From Maricaulis sp963975345 (lineage in GTDB: Bacteria > Pseudomonadota > Alphaproteobacteria > Caulobacterales > Maricaulaceae): a stretch of 64,000 nucleotides of DNA. Location: NCBI RefSeq assembly GCF_963975345.1, contig NZ_CAXBGE010000009.1, forward strand, positions 1 through 64,000. Reading direction: 5' to 3'. The position numbers and the translations under genes are program-made. Position 1 is the stretch's first letter. Each line of letters starts with the position of its first letter. The notes under the pieces are model-generated. The model was given only the letters and a program-made list of their open reading frames with translations, was not told the DNA's origin and searched no databases. Below, piece after piece: positions 25,823-34,702 of the stretch.

Positions 25823-28327
25823 ATGACAAATTTGCGCAATTTGGCGGCCGGTCTGGCGTTCGCACTGGCTGCAACCGGCTCACTCGCCTGGGCCCAGGAC
25901 GAGCCGGTGAGTTATGCCGAAACCATCGCCGGCCTTGATCAACGCACCGGCTTGTTCAATGTCTATGTCGATGATGGCGACGGTCGGATTCTCGCCGAGC
26001 TGACGCCCCAGGATGACGGCTCGCTCGGCCGGATGATTTACACTGCCTGGCTCGCCTCTGGCCTCGGCTCCAACCCGGTCGGACTGGATCGCGGGCTCGG
26101 CACGGATTCGGAAATCTTGCGCTTCTTCCGCGTCAATGACCGCGTCTTCGCCGAGTTCGAGAATTATCGCTACGAGGCCATCGGTGCCGACGCCCCCGAG
26201 CGTCAGGCGACAGAACAATCCTTCGCGCGCTCGATCGTCTGGAGCGGTGAGATCGTCGCCGAGCAGAATGGCAGGGTGCTGGTCGATCTGTCAGGGTTTC
26301 TCACCCGCGATCCGGTCGGAACCGTCGCCCAGCTCGATGCCGCCGGCCAGGGCAGTTTCTCGATTGATAGTGATCGCAGCGCCGCCCTGACCGGCAGCGT
26401 TCATGCCTTCCCGCTGAATGTCGAAATCGACGCCTTGCTGACCCTGCAATCCTCGGAGCCAGGATCAGAGGTCCGCGCCGTAACGCCCTCCGCCAATTCG
26501 GTGACGCTGACCATCCACCACTCCTTCGCCGCCCTGCCCGAAGCTGGCTATCAGACGCGTGAAGCCGATGATCGTGCCGGCGCGATCAGTACTGAAATTT
26601 ACGACATGGCCGCTCCGCTCGATGCGCCAGTGCGTCGCCATCTCGCCATTCGCCACCGGCTGGAACGGATCGACCCGGCAGCAGCCTCCGGCCCGGTCGT
26701 CGAACCGATCGTCTATTATGTCGAACGCGGGACACCGCCTGTGATCCGCGATGCTCTGATCGAGGGCGCGGGCTGGTGGGCGGATGCTTTCTCCGACGCC
26801 GGCTTTGAAGACGCCTTCCGGGTCGAACTTCTGCCCGAAGGCGCCGACCCACTCGACCTGCGCTATAACATCATCCAGTGGGTGCATCGCCAAACACGCG
26901 GCTGGTCCTATGGCGGCGCCGTGATCGATCCGCGCACCGGTGAAATCCTCAAGGGCCATGTCATCCTCGGCAGCCAGCGTATCCGCCAGGACCGGATCAT
27001 ATTCGAAGGCCTGCTTGGCACCGCTCATACCGGCACTGGAGAGGCTGATGATCCACTCGAACTCGCCCTGGCCCGAATCCGCCAGCTGGCCGCGCATGAA
27101 GTCGGGCACACGCTCGGCCTGATGCATAATTTCGCCGCCAGTGCCAATGATCGCGCTTCGGTGATGGATTACCCGGCACCGCGCGTGTCAGTCGACGCCT
27201 CCGGCGCCTTCGATGTCAGCCAAGCCTATGCCCGCGGTACCGCCGCTTGGGACCGGACCGCAATCAGCTGGCTCTACGCGCAATACGCCGATCCCGCCGC
27301 CGAAGCCGAAGGGCAGGAAGCGATCCTGGCCCGTGCCCACGCCGTTGGTCTGCTCTACATCACCGACATGCATGCGCGCGGCAATGATGCCGCCCATCCG
27401 CTGGCCAATCTGTGGGATGATGGCAGCGATCCTGCCCAAGCGCTGATCGACATCATGGCCGTTCGCGCTCAGGCCTTGGCCAATTTTGGGCCGCAAGCCC
27501 TGGCGTCAGGCCAGCCCGCGAGCGATCTGCGCGCCGTGTTCTCACCGATCTATCTTTATCACCGCTACCAGGTCGAAGCCGCCGCCAAGACGCTGGGCGG
27601 CGTGTATTTCGAGTATGAACTCAATGGACCATCGGTGCGCGGCCTGCGCCCCGCCGGCGCCGCAGAGCAGATGCGGGCACTGCGTGTGCTGGTCAACACG
27701 CTCGACCCGGCTGTGCTCGACATTCCCGAGACCGTGCTGTCGCAATTAATGCCTTCGCCCTCAGGCGATTACGACGCAGCGGCGACGCGGGAGATGTTTT
27801 CCTCCTCGCAATATCCGGCCTTCAGCCGCAGCGATGCGGCAGCGGCGGCGGCGCGGATCACCCTTGAGGCCATGCTCTCGCCGGCGCGACTGGCACGGAT
27901 GACCGACCAACATTCGCGCGATCCGGAACAGCTTTCCGCCGCAGATCTGCTCAGCGTGGTGGAAGGCTCGGTGTTCACGACAGCACGCGGCGAGGCCTCT
28001 CGTCTTGCCCCGCTGCGCACTGCCATTGAAGGTGAATACATTGCCCAGCTTCTTAGCGTCACCGCCAGTGGTCCGCGCTCCAGCGCCAATCTGGCCCGCG
28101 CGCATCTCGAAGCCCTCGCGGCGGCCCTGCCGACTGGACGCTCTGCGACGGCCGGATCGCGCGAAGACCGGATTGGACTGGCGCGGCAGATCGAGGCCGG
28201 GCTGGCCCGGATTGATCGCGGCGAAGACGTCGGCGGTTTCGAGGCCGAAATCCCGCCGGGCAGCCCGATTGGGGCCGATAGTTGCTGGCATTGTGACAGC
28301 GCCGGCCTGCTTGGCCTCGGGCGATGA
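25823..28327 (+). CDS. Exported zinc metalloprotease (DUF5117/DUF4953-like)
   Basis: An 834-residue protein with a Sec signal (ALAATGSLAWAQ) and a metzincin-like zinc motif HEVGHTLGLMH beginning at residue 425. It is followed by NFAASANDRASVMDYP, where the Met-turn-like SVMDYP fits metzincins. The N-terminal region (FNVYVDDGDGRILAEL, VNDRVFAEFENYRYEA) matches the DUF5117-type domain found in such large bacterial zinc proteases. It is probably periplasmic or secreted; substrates are unknown. ATG 25823 is preferred because it leads straight into the signal peptide. The stop shares ATGA with the next gene. Confidence 0.82.
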   Translation: MTNLRNLAAGLAFALAATGSLAWAQDEPVSYAETIAGLDQRTGLFNVYVDDGDGRILAELTPQDDGSLGRMIYTAWLASGLGSNPVGLDRGLGTDSEILRFFRVNDRVFAEFENYRYEAIGADAPERQATEQSFARSIVWSGEIVAEQNGRVLVDLSGFLTRDPVGTVAQLDAAGQGSFSIDSDRSAALTGSVHAFPLNVEIDALLTLQSSEPGSEVRAVTPSANSVTLTIHHSFAALPEAGYQTREADDRAGAISTEIYDMAAPLDAPVRRHLAIRHRLERIDPAAASGPVVEPIVYYVERGTPPVIRDALIEGAGWWADAFSDAGFEDAFRVELLPEGADPLDLRYNIIQWVHRQTRGWSYGGAVIDPRTGEILKGHVILGSQRIRQDRIIFEGLLGTAHTGTGEADDPLELALARIRQLAAHEVGHTLGLMHNFAASANDRASVMDYPAPRVSVDASGAFDVSQAYARGTAAWDRTAISWLYAQYADPAAEAEGQEAILARAHAVGLLYITDMHARGNDAAHPLANLWDDGSDPAQALIDIMAVRAQALANFGPQALASGQPASDLRAVFSPIYLYHRYQVEAAAKTLGGVYFEYELNGPSVRGLRPAGAAEQMRALRVLVNTLDPAVLDIPETVLSQLMPSPSGDYDAAATREMFSSSQYPAFSRSDAAAAAARITLEAMLSPARLARMTDQHSRDPEQLSAADLLSVVEGSVFTTARGEASRLAPLRTAIEGEYIAQLLSVTASGPRSSANLARAHLEALAAALPTGRSATAGSREDRIGLARQIEAGLARIDRGEDVGGFEAEIPPGSPIGADSCWHCDSAGLLGLGR

Positions 28328-29379
28328 GGCTCGCTGGCGGCGCCGCTCTGGGGATCGCACTGATGACCCTCGCAGCCTGTCAGCCGGCACCGCAACAGGC
28401 GATCATCATGGACTGGGCCGCGCAGGAGAGCGGCGTCACGTCCAGCCTGCGTGGGCTCACCGTCGTCGATGCCGAGACCGCCTGGATCGGCGCGCCTGAT
28501 GGTATCGTTCTACGCACAATCGATGGCGGTGCAAATTGGACGCAAAGCCGGATCGAGGCCGCCGCCGGGCTGGATCTGCGCTCAGCGCATGGGTTTGACG
28601 CCGATCACGCGCTCTTCTTCACCGCCGGCAGCCCGGCGCGGCTGTTCGAAACCCGCGATGGCGGCGCCTCCTTCACGCTGCTGTATGAAGACCCCTCTGA
28701 AGCGGCCTTCTTCGACGGCTTGGCATTCTGGGACGATCAGCACGGCATTGCCTTCTCCGATCCGGTCGCGGGCGTGTTCCATATCCTGCTGACCGGGGAT
28801 GGCGGCCAGAGCTGGACCAAAACGACAGGGTTACCAGAACCACTCGACGGCGAGGCGGGATTTGCCGCCTCGGATACCAGCCTCGCCCTGGGTGAGGATG
28901 GCCGGGTCTGGATCGGCACCGGTGGTGGCGCACGGGCTCGCATCCTCTTGAGCATGGATTACGGTGCCAGCTGGCGGGTGGTGAATACGCCGCTGGCCAG
29001 CGGGCAATCCGGTGCCGGGATTTTCTCGATCGCCGCGTCCGGCAACACGCTGGTTGCTGCCGGCGGGGACTATACCCGGCCTGACGAAACCGTCGGCGTC
29101 GCAGCCTATTCGCTCGATGGCGGCCATGTCTGGTTCGAACCGGAAACTCCCCCGTCCGGTTATCGCTCGGCCGTCGCCGCGATCCCGGGGTTGAGCGGGC
29201 ATTTTCTCGCAGTCGGACCGAATGGGGCCGATCTCAGCCGCGATGGCGGCCGAAGCTGGAGCCCGATATCCCAGACCGGCTATAATGCCGTCTCCTTCGC
29301 GCCCGGCTCACCATTTGGCTGGGCTGTCGGAGCTGAAGGCAAAATTGCGCGACTGAGGGTGAGTCTGGATCCGCAATAG
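28324..29379 (+). CDS. Lipoprotein with BNR/YCF48-like propeller repeats
   Basis: A 351-residue lipoprotein: signal ALGIALMTLAAC, with lipidation Cys at 19. The mature protein holds repeated blades with Asp-box-like motifs: IDGGANWTQS, RDGGASFTLL, GDGGQSWTKT, MDYGASWRVV, LDGGHVWFEP and RDGGRSWSPI. These are typical of sialidase-type/YCF48-like beta propellers, which often assist assembly of other proteins. It is translationally coupled to the zinc metalloprotease by a 4-base overlap, suggesting that the two proteins work together in the envelope. Confidence 0.78.
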   Translation: MRLAGGAALGIALMTLAACQPAPQQAIIMDWAAQESGVTSSLRGLTVVDAETAWIGAPDGIVLRTIDGGANWTQSRIEAAAGLDLRSAHGFDADHALFFTAGSPARLFETRDGGASFTLLYEDPSEAAFFDGLAFWDDQHGIAFSDPVAGVFHILLTGDGGQSWTKTTGLPEPLDGEAGFAASDTSLALGEDGRVWIGTGGGARARILLSMDYGASWRVVNTPLASGQSGAGIFSIAASGNTLVAAGGDYTRPDETVGVAAYSLDGGHVWFEPETPPSGYRSAVAAIPGLSGHFLAVGPNGADLSRDGGRSWSPISQTGYNAVSFAPGSPFGWAVGAEGKIARLRVSLDPQ

Positions 29380-29674
29380 GGTCCGATCCGAACACAAAAT
29401 GCTGCAATTGCTCACCGGGACCGCCCCGAATCCCGGCTTTCCGGCGGCTGGACAATCCGTGCGCAGCCGTGAACAGGCCCGCCCGATCCGGCCGCCAATT
29501 TCTGTGCCCACACATGCCAGGCCGTGCAGACGGGCATTTCGTCGGAAAGGCTGTTTCATGCCATTCAAGGCGCTCAGATGGGCTTGAAAACATGATTTGT
29601 GCGCATTTGCGCTTGCCATAGCGGAAACATCGCGCCACCTTGCACTGCAGCACAAGTCAGGAACCGCCCGCATT

Positions 29675-29815
29675 ATGCGTAACACCGTCACCCATCAGCC
29701 GATTTCATCGGCCGCCGTCCTGCCGGACGTGCGGGTGCTCGTCAGCGCGCTCTCCCTCGTACTTGTGATTATTCTGACCTCCATAACGGGAGCGGTTTCC
29801 GCGCCTGCCAGTTAG
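29675..29815 (+). CDS. Branched-chain amino-acid leader peptide (attenuator)
   Basis: A 46-codon ORF with an AGGA ribosome site 12 bases upstream. Codons 19-37 encode VRVLVSALSLVLVIILTSI: 14 of 19 residues are Val, Leu or Ile. A strong intrinsic terminator follows 25 bases after its stop, and ilvD follows the terminator. This is the textbook arrangement for ribosome-mediated attenuation: starved ribosomes would stall in the run and prevent terminator formation. The 295 bases before it (29380-29674) hold no other gene that I can support; the operon promoter must be there. Confidence 0.8.
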   Translation: MRNTVTHQPISSAAVLPDVRVLVSALSLVLVIILTSITGAVSAPAS

Positions 29816-29840
29816 CGAACGCAAACATCGGCAGACATGA

Positions 29841-29876
29841 AAAACCCCGCTCCCGGAACCCGGAGCGGGGTTTTTC
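29841..29876 (+). terminator. Attenuator terminator before ilvD
   Basis: Stem CCCCGCTCC (29845-29853) pairs with GGAGCGGGG (29862-29870) around an 8-base loop and is extended by A4/U4 pairs; the transcript then has a five-U run (29871-29875). It lies between the leader peptide stop and the ilvD start, so it would end transcription when branched-chain aminoacyl-tRNAs are plentiful. Confidence 0.9.
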
Positions 29877-29900
29877 GTGTCTGTCACACGGGAAATTCCG

Positions 29901-31619
29901 ATGTCGACCGAACGACCCAAGACTTCTGACACCATTACGTTCGGCGCCGCACGCGCTCCGGCTCGCGCCATGTTGCGTGCAACCGGCCTGTCGGACGAGG
30001 ATTTCGACAAGCCGATGATCGCGGTGGTCAATACTTGGACCACGGTGACGCCGTGCAATATGCACCTGGCCGATCTGGCCGCACCGGTGCGCGATGCGAT
30101 CCGCGAAGCCGGCGGTGTGCCGGTTGATTTCAACACCATCGTCGTGTCCGACGGCGTCTCGATGGGCACGCAGGGCATGCGCGCCTCGCTGATCTCACGC
30201 GAAGTGATCGCCGATTCGATCGAGCTGGCCGTGCGCGGCCACTCGCTGGACGGCGTGATCGTGCTGGTCGGCTGCGACAAGACCATTCCGGCCGCGGCCA
30301 TGGCGCTGGCGCGGATGGATATCCCCGGCTGCATCCTCTATGGCGGCACGATCATGCCAGGCCGTCAGGGCGATAAGGATTTGTCGATCCAGGATGTGTT
30401 CGAGGCTGTCGGCGCCCATGCTTGCGGCACGCTGGACGATGCCGGTTTGGCCGAAGTCGAGAAGTCCGCCTGCCCCGGCGCCGGTGCCTGTGGCGGCCAG
30501 TTCACCGCCAATACGATGGCGATGATCCTGTCGATCATGGGCCTGTCGCCGATAGGAGCCAACGACATCCCAGCGCCGCATCCGGACAAGGCGCACGCCG
30601 CCGCCCGGTGTGGCCGGCTGGTGGTCGATCTGGTCAGGTCGGGCACTCGCCCGCGCAGCTTCATCACCGAGGCTTCGCTGCGCAATGGCGCCATCGCGGC
30701 CTCGGCCAGCGGCGGCTCGACCAATGCTATCCTGCATCTGGCGGCCATTGCGGCGGAGGCCGGTGTGCCATTCTCGATCGATGTATTTGACGAAGTTTCC
30801 GCAACAGCGCCCGTCATCACCGATCTGAAGCCGGGCGGCCGTTTCCTCGCTCACCACCTCTTTCTGGCCGGCGGGACACGCCTGTTCGGGCAACGACTGA
30901 TGCAGGGCGGCCGTCTGAGCGACACTCCGACAGTCACCGGCAAAACCCTGTTCGAGGAATTCGCGACCGCAGTTGAATCGCCAGGCCAGCGCGTCGTTTA
31001 CACAGTCGCCGATCCGGTCAAACCCGATGGTGGTTTTCGTATCCTGTATGGCGATCTGGCGACCGAGGGCGCGGTCCTGAAACTCTCTGGCCACACCCAC
31101 ACGCAATTTGAAGGCCCGGCCCGCGTGTTCGAACGCGAGGAGGATGCCTTCGCCGCCGTCGAGCAAAACCGGATCGCGCGGGGCGATGTCATCATCATCC
31201 GCAATGAAGGCCCGCGCGGCGGCCCCGGCATGCGCGAAATGCTCGGCATCACCGGTGCCCTGGTCGGCCAGGGGCTGAGCGAACATGTCGCGCTGATCAC
31301 AGATGGCCGCTTTTCCGGCGCCTCCAAGGGCTTCGTGATCGGTCATGTCTGCCCGGAAAGCGTCGAGGGCGGTGCCATCGGCCTGATCCATGAGGGCGAC
31401 ACCATCCGTATCGATGTCGCTTCGCGCCGGATCGATTGCGATGCCGATCTCGAGGCCCGCCGCAAGGCCTGGACCCCGCCTCTGCCCAATCCGATGGGCG
31501 GCGTTTTCAGCAAATATTCCCGGCTCGTCTCTTCGGCCTCTCAGGGCGCCGTGACGATCCAGACCCAACAGATTGAAGCCCCGCAAACGCACATGATCCC
31601 TCAGGAGACTTTCGCATGA
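29901..31619 (+). CDS. ilvD: Dihydroxy-acid dehydratase
   Basis: A 572-residue IlvD/Edd-family enzyme that converts dihydroxy-isovalerate and dihydroxy-methylvalerate to the 2-oxoacids of valine and isoleucine. Cluster-binding cysteines are in TVTPCNMH, LVGCDKTIPA and SACPGAGACGGQFTANTM; the C-terminal TDGRFSGASKGFVIGHV is intact. ATG 29901 has a GGGAA site 6 bases upstream; a reading from 29877 starts inside the terminator and is rejected. It is the first gene of the nine-gene operon, with a 4-base overlap with ilvC. Confidence 0.96.
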   Translation: MSTERPKTSDTITFGAARAPARAMLRATGLSDEDFDKPMIAVVNTWTTVTPCNMHLADLAAPVRDAIREAGGVPVDFNTIVVSDGVSMGTQGMRASLISREVIADSIELAVRGHSLDGVIVLVGCDKTIPAAAMALARMDIPGCILYGGTIMPGRQGDKDLSIQDVFEAVGAHACGTLDDAGLAEVEKSACPGAGACGGQFTANTMAMILSIMGLSPIGANDIPAPHPDKAHAAARCGRLVVDLVRSGTRPRSFITEASLRNGAIAASASGGSTNAILHLAAIAAEAGVPFSIDVFDEVSATAPVITDLKPGGRFLAHHLFLAGGTRLFGQRLMQGGRLSDTPTVTGKTLFEEFATAVESPGQRVVYTVADPVKPDGGFRILYGDLATEGAVLKLSGHTHTQFEGPARVFEREEDAFAAVEQNRIARGDVIIIRNEGPRGGPGMREMLGITGALVGQGLSEHVALITDGRFSGASKGFVIGHVCPESVEGGAIGLIHEGDTIRIDVASRRIDCDADLEARRKAWTPPLPNPMGGVFSKYSRLVSSASQGAVTIQTQQIEAPQTHMIPQETFA

Positions 31620-32641
31620 CCACCTCCCAGACACCCGCCACCCCGCGCCGCATGGCGTTCGAGATCGACACTGCCGCCTTCAAGGCCAAGCCGGTTGCGG
31701 TCATCGGCTATGGCAGCCAGGGCCGGGCGCATGCGCTCAATCTGAAGGATAGTGGCTGCGACGTGATTGTCGGCGTCCGTCCCGGCGGCAAGGGCGATAT
31801 CCGCGCCAAGGCCGATGGCCTGCGCACCGCACCCATCGCCGAAGCCAGCAAGGCCGCCTCGCTGATCGCGATCCTGACGCCGGACATGACCCATGAAGCG
31901 ATTTTCCGGGAGGAGATCGCGCCGAATATCAGTGCCGGCGATGCCGTCCTGTTCGCGCACGGCTTCACCGTGCACTACGGCCGCGTCCAGGCGCCGGAGG
32001 GTGTCGATATCATCCTCGTTGCGCCGAAGGGGCCCGGCGATCTCGTCCGCCGTGAATTCGAACGCGGCCGTGGCGTGCCCTGCCTGTTCGCCATCCATCA
32101 GGACGCGACCGGCACCGCCCGCGACAGGGCGCTGAGCTATACGGCCTGCATCGGCGGCTCCACCGCCGGCGTGATTGAATCCACCTTCGCCGAAGAAACC
32201 GAAACCGATCTGTTTGGCGAACAGGCGGTGTTGTGCGGTGGTGCGACCGAGCTGGTTCTGGCCGGCTACGAGACTCTGACCGAGGCCGGCTATCAGCCCG
32301 AAGTCGCCTATTTCGAATGCATGCACGAGCTCAAGCTGATCGTTGATCTGCTCTATGAGGGCGGGCTCGCCAAGATGCATGAATTCATCTCGGAGACCGC
32401 GATCTATGGCGATCTGCGCTCGGGCCCACGCGTCATCAATGCCGAGACCAAAGCGCGGATGAAGGAGGTTCTTGCCGACATCCAGGACGGCACATTTGCC
32501 CGCGACTGGATCATGGAGAACCAGGCCGGCAAGCCGCAATACAACGCCCTGCTGCGCAAGGATCTCGAGCATCCCATCGAAAAAACCGGTGCGGCCCTGC
32601 GCGCAGAAATGCCGTGGCTGCAAGCCGGCGCCAATACCTGA
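31616..32641 (+). CDS. ilvC: Ketol-acid reductoisomerase
   Basis: A 341-residue class I enzyme using NAD(P)H to rearrange and reduce acetolactate and acetohydroxybutyrate. The nucleotide motif is VAVIGYGSQGRAHALNL; metal-binding acids lie in LFGEQAVLCGG and EVAYFECMHELKLIVDL. LVAPKGPGDLVRREF is the conserved segment after the hinge. The start shares ATGA with the ilvD stop. Confidence 0.95.
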   Translation: MTTSQTPATPRRMAFEIDTAAFKAKPVAVIGYGSQGRAHALNLKDSGCDVIVGVRPGGKGDIRAKADGLRTAPIAEASKAASLIAILTPDMTHEAIFREEIAPNISAGDAVLFAHGFTVHYGRVQAPEGVDIILVAPKGPGDLVRREFERGRGVPCLFAIHQDATGTARDRALSYTACIGGSTAGVIESTFAEETETDLFGEQAVLCGGATELVLAGYETLTEAGYQPEVAYFECMHELKLIVDLLYEGGLAKMHEFISETAIYGDLRSGPRVINAETKARMKEVLADIQDGTFARDWIMENQAGKPQYNALLRKDLEHPIEKTGAALRAEMPWLQAGANT

Positions 32642-32663
32642 ACGCCCTGATCTGGACCTGAAA

Positions 32664-34370
32664 ATGACCATGCTGTCGACCTTGCCCAAGACCGAGACCC
32701 CGCCCCAGGCACGCTCCCGCAATACGGGTGCGCACTGGGTCGTGCGGACGCTGGAGAATCTCGGCGTGACCCGGATCTTCGGCTATCCTGGCGGAGCGAT
32801 CATGCCCGTCTATGACGCGCTCACGGGGTCGAGCCTGAGCCATGTTCTGGTCCGTCACGAACAGGCCGCCGCCTTTGCCGCCGATGCCCAGGCCCGCATC
32901 ACCGGCAAGGCCGGCGTCTGCTTGGCCACATCGGGACCGGGCGCGACCAATCTTCTGACCGGCATCGCCAATGCCTTCATGGATTCCGTCCCGATGGTCA
33001 TACTGACCGGACAGGTTCCGTCCGGCCTGATGGGCACGGATGCTTTTCAGGAAGTCGATGTCTTCGGCATGACGCTGCCGGTCGTGAAGCATTCGGTCAT
33101 CATCCGCGATGCCAACCGTATCCCGGAGCTGATCACGGAAGCCTTCCGGATCGCCGAAGAAGGCCGTCCTGGCCCAGTGTTGATTGATCTGCCCAAGGAC
33201 GTCTTACAGGCCGAGGCACATCCGCCCCCCCCAGGCGCGCCTCGTCCTGCTGCAGCGCCGTTGTTGGCCTCCGCCCCCCTCATGGAGGCCGCAACGGCGC
33301 TGATTACTCAGGCCAAACGTCCTGTGCTCTACATCGGCGGCGGTGTCGGCTTGGGTAAGGCCGTCCAGCCTCTGCGCGACTTCATGGCCCGCACCGGCAT
33401 TCCCGCCGTCGCGACCCTGAAGGGGCTCGGCGCCCCGCATCCCGACGCGCCGCATTTTCTCGGCATGCTGGGAATGCACGGCACCCGCACCGCCAATCTG
33501 GCGGTCAATGAAAGCGATCTGCTGATGTGCGTTGGCGCGCGCTTCGATGATCGTGCGACCGGCAAGCCTGACACCTTCGCCCCCAATGCCCGCATCATCC
33601 ATATCGATGGCGACCCGGCCGAGATCGGCAAGCTGCGCTGGGCCGATGTCGCGATCGGCTGCGATGTCGCCGATGCGCTGAGCCGGCTGGATCCCGGTTA
33701 TCTGGCGATAGAGGATTGGCGTCAGACCTGCGCCGAGCGCCTGAAGGCCTTCGCCTTCGACTATGACGCGCCCGGCTCCGGGGTCTTCGCGCCGGCGCTG
33801 CTGAAGCAGTTATCCGAAGCGGCGGGTGATGATTTCATCGCCGCCTGCGATGTCGGTCAGCATCAGATGTGGGTGGCGCAGCATTGCCGTTTCGCACGCC
33901 CTGAATCGCATCTCACCAGCGCAGGATTGGGGGCGATGGGCTATGGCCTGCCGGCCGGGATCGGCGCGGCGATGGAACGACCCGCCATGAAGGTCGTCAC
34001 CATTACTGGCGATGGCTCGATCATGATGAATATCCAGGAGTTGGCGACGGCACGCCGCTATGGCGTACCGATCCGCATCCTGCTGCTCGACAATGGAACG
34101 CTGGGCCTGGTGCGTCAGTGGCAGGAATATTTCTTCGAGCAGAATTACTCCGAGATCGACCTCTACGACAATCCCGACTTCGCTGAAGTCGCCCGCGCCT
34201 TCGGCGTCGAAGCCTTCACCGTGCATTCGCGCACCGAAGTCCCCGGTGCCATCGACCGCTTGTTGCGGTCACGCGGACCGATCCTGGCCCATGTGCTGAT
34301 CGACCCGCGCGAGAACGTCTGGCCGCTCGTACCGCCTGGCGCATCCAATGCTGACATGATGGAGAACTGA
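32664..34370 (+). CDS. ilvG: Acetolactate synthase large subunit
   Basis: A 568-residue ThDP enzyme that condenses pyruvate with pyruvate or 2-oxobutyrate. The catalytic Glu is in LVRHEQAAAFAADAQAR. GRPGPVLIDLPKDV, the FAD-binding middle domain (GVGLGKAVQPL, MLGMHGTRTANLAV) and the ThDP motif GDGSIMMNIQELATA follow. Because the next gene is a short IlvM-type regulator, the pair resembles the IlvGM isozyme more than IlvBN; the symbol rests on that context. ATG 32664 lies 22 bases after ilvC; a reading from 32472 would sit inside ilvC. Confidence 0.93.
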   Translation: MTMLSTLPKTETPPQARSRNTGAHWVVRTLENLGVTRIFGYPGGAIMPVYDALTGSSLSHVLVRHEQAAAFAADAQARITGKAGVCLATSGPGATNLLTGIANAFMDSVPMVILTGQVPSGLMGTDAFQEVDVFGMTLPVVKHSVIIRDANRIPELITEAFRIAEEGRPGPVLIDLPKDVLQAEAHPPPPGAPRPAAAPLLASAPLMEAATALITQAKRPVLYIGGGVGLGKAVQPLRDFMARTGIPAVATLKGLGAPHPDAPHFLGMLGMHGTRTANLAVNESDLLMCVGARFDDRATGKPDTFAPNARIIHIDGDPAEIGKLRWADVAIGCDVADALSRLDPGYLAIEDWRQTCAERLKAFAFDYDAPGSGVFAPALLKQLSEAAGDDFIAACDVGQHQMWVAQHCRFARPESHLTSAGLGAMGYGLPAGIGAAMERPAMKVVTITGDGSIMMNIQELATARRYGVPIRILLLDNGTLGLVRQWQEYFFEQNYSEIDLYDNPDFAEVARAFGVEAFTVHSRTEVPGAIDRLLRSRGPILAHVLIDPRENVWPLVPPGASNADMMEN

Positions 34371-34372
34371 CC

Positions 34373-34702
34373 ATGAGCAATATCCTCAACATCGAAATCT
34401 TCGAAACCGAAGGTGCGCTCGTGCGGCTTGTCGGACTGATCGAGCGCCGTGGCTTCACAATCTCAAGCATGGCGATGTCGGCCCCGAGCAATGGCAGCGC
34501 AAGGGTCACAGTCGAGCTCGCCGCGCGTGGCACGGGCCGCCAGATCGACGTGCTGACACGCCAGATCGAGCGCCTGTTCGACGTACATGCGGTATCTCGC
34601 CCCGGCTCGTCTGAAGCGCTGGCCTTTGCCCCCGGGCTGGCACCGGAACTGAGTTCGGCCAGCGCAACCGATTGGAGGGCGGCATGTCCCGGCCAAGCAT
34701 AG
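34373..34702 (+). CDS. ilvM: Short ACT-domain acetolactate synthase regulatory subunit
   Basis: A 109-residue protein with one ACT domain (LNIEIFETEGALVRLVGLIERRGFTISSMAM), the fold that binds branched-chain amino acids for feedback control. Full-length IlvN/IlvH subunits are about 160 residues with a second domain, so this is the short IlvM-like form plus an Ala/Pro-rich tail. It follows the large subunit by 2 bases and its end overlaps leuA by 19 bases. Confidence 0.85.
   Translation: MSNILNIEIFETEGALVRLVGLIERRGFTISSMAMSAPSNGSARVTVELAARGTGRQIDVLTRQIERLFDVHAVSRPGSSEALAFAPGLAPELSSASATDWRAACPGQA

Noticed and set aside
30195..31634. 479-codon minus-strand frame opposite ilvD
   Set aside because: Shadow of a gene whose motifs are intact on the plus strand.
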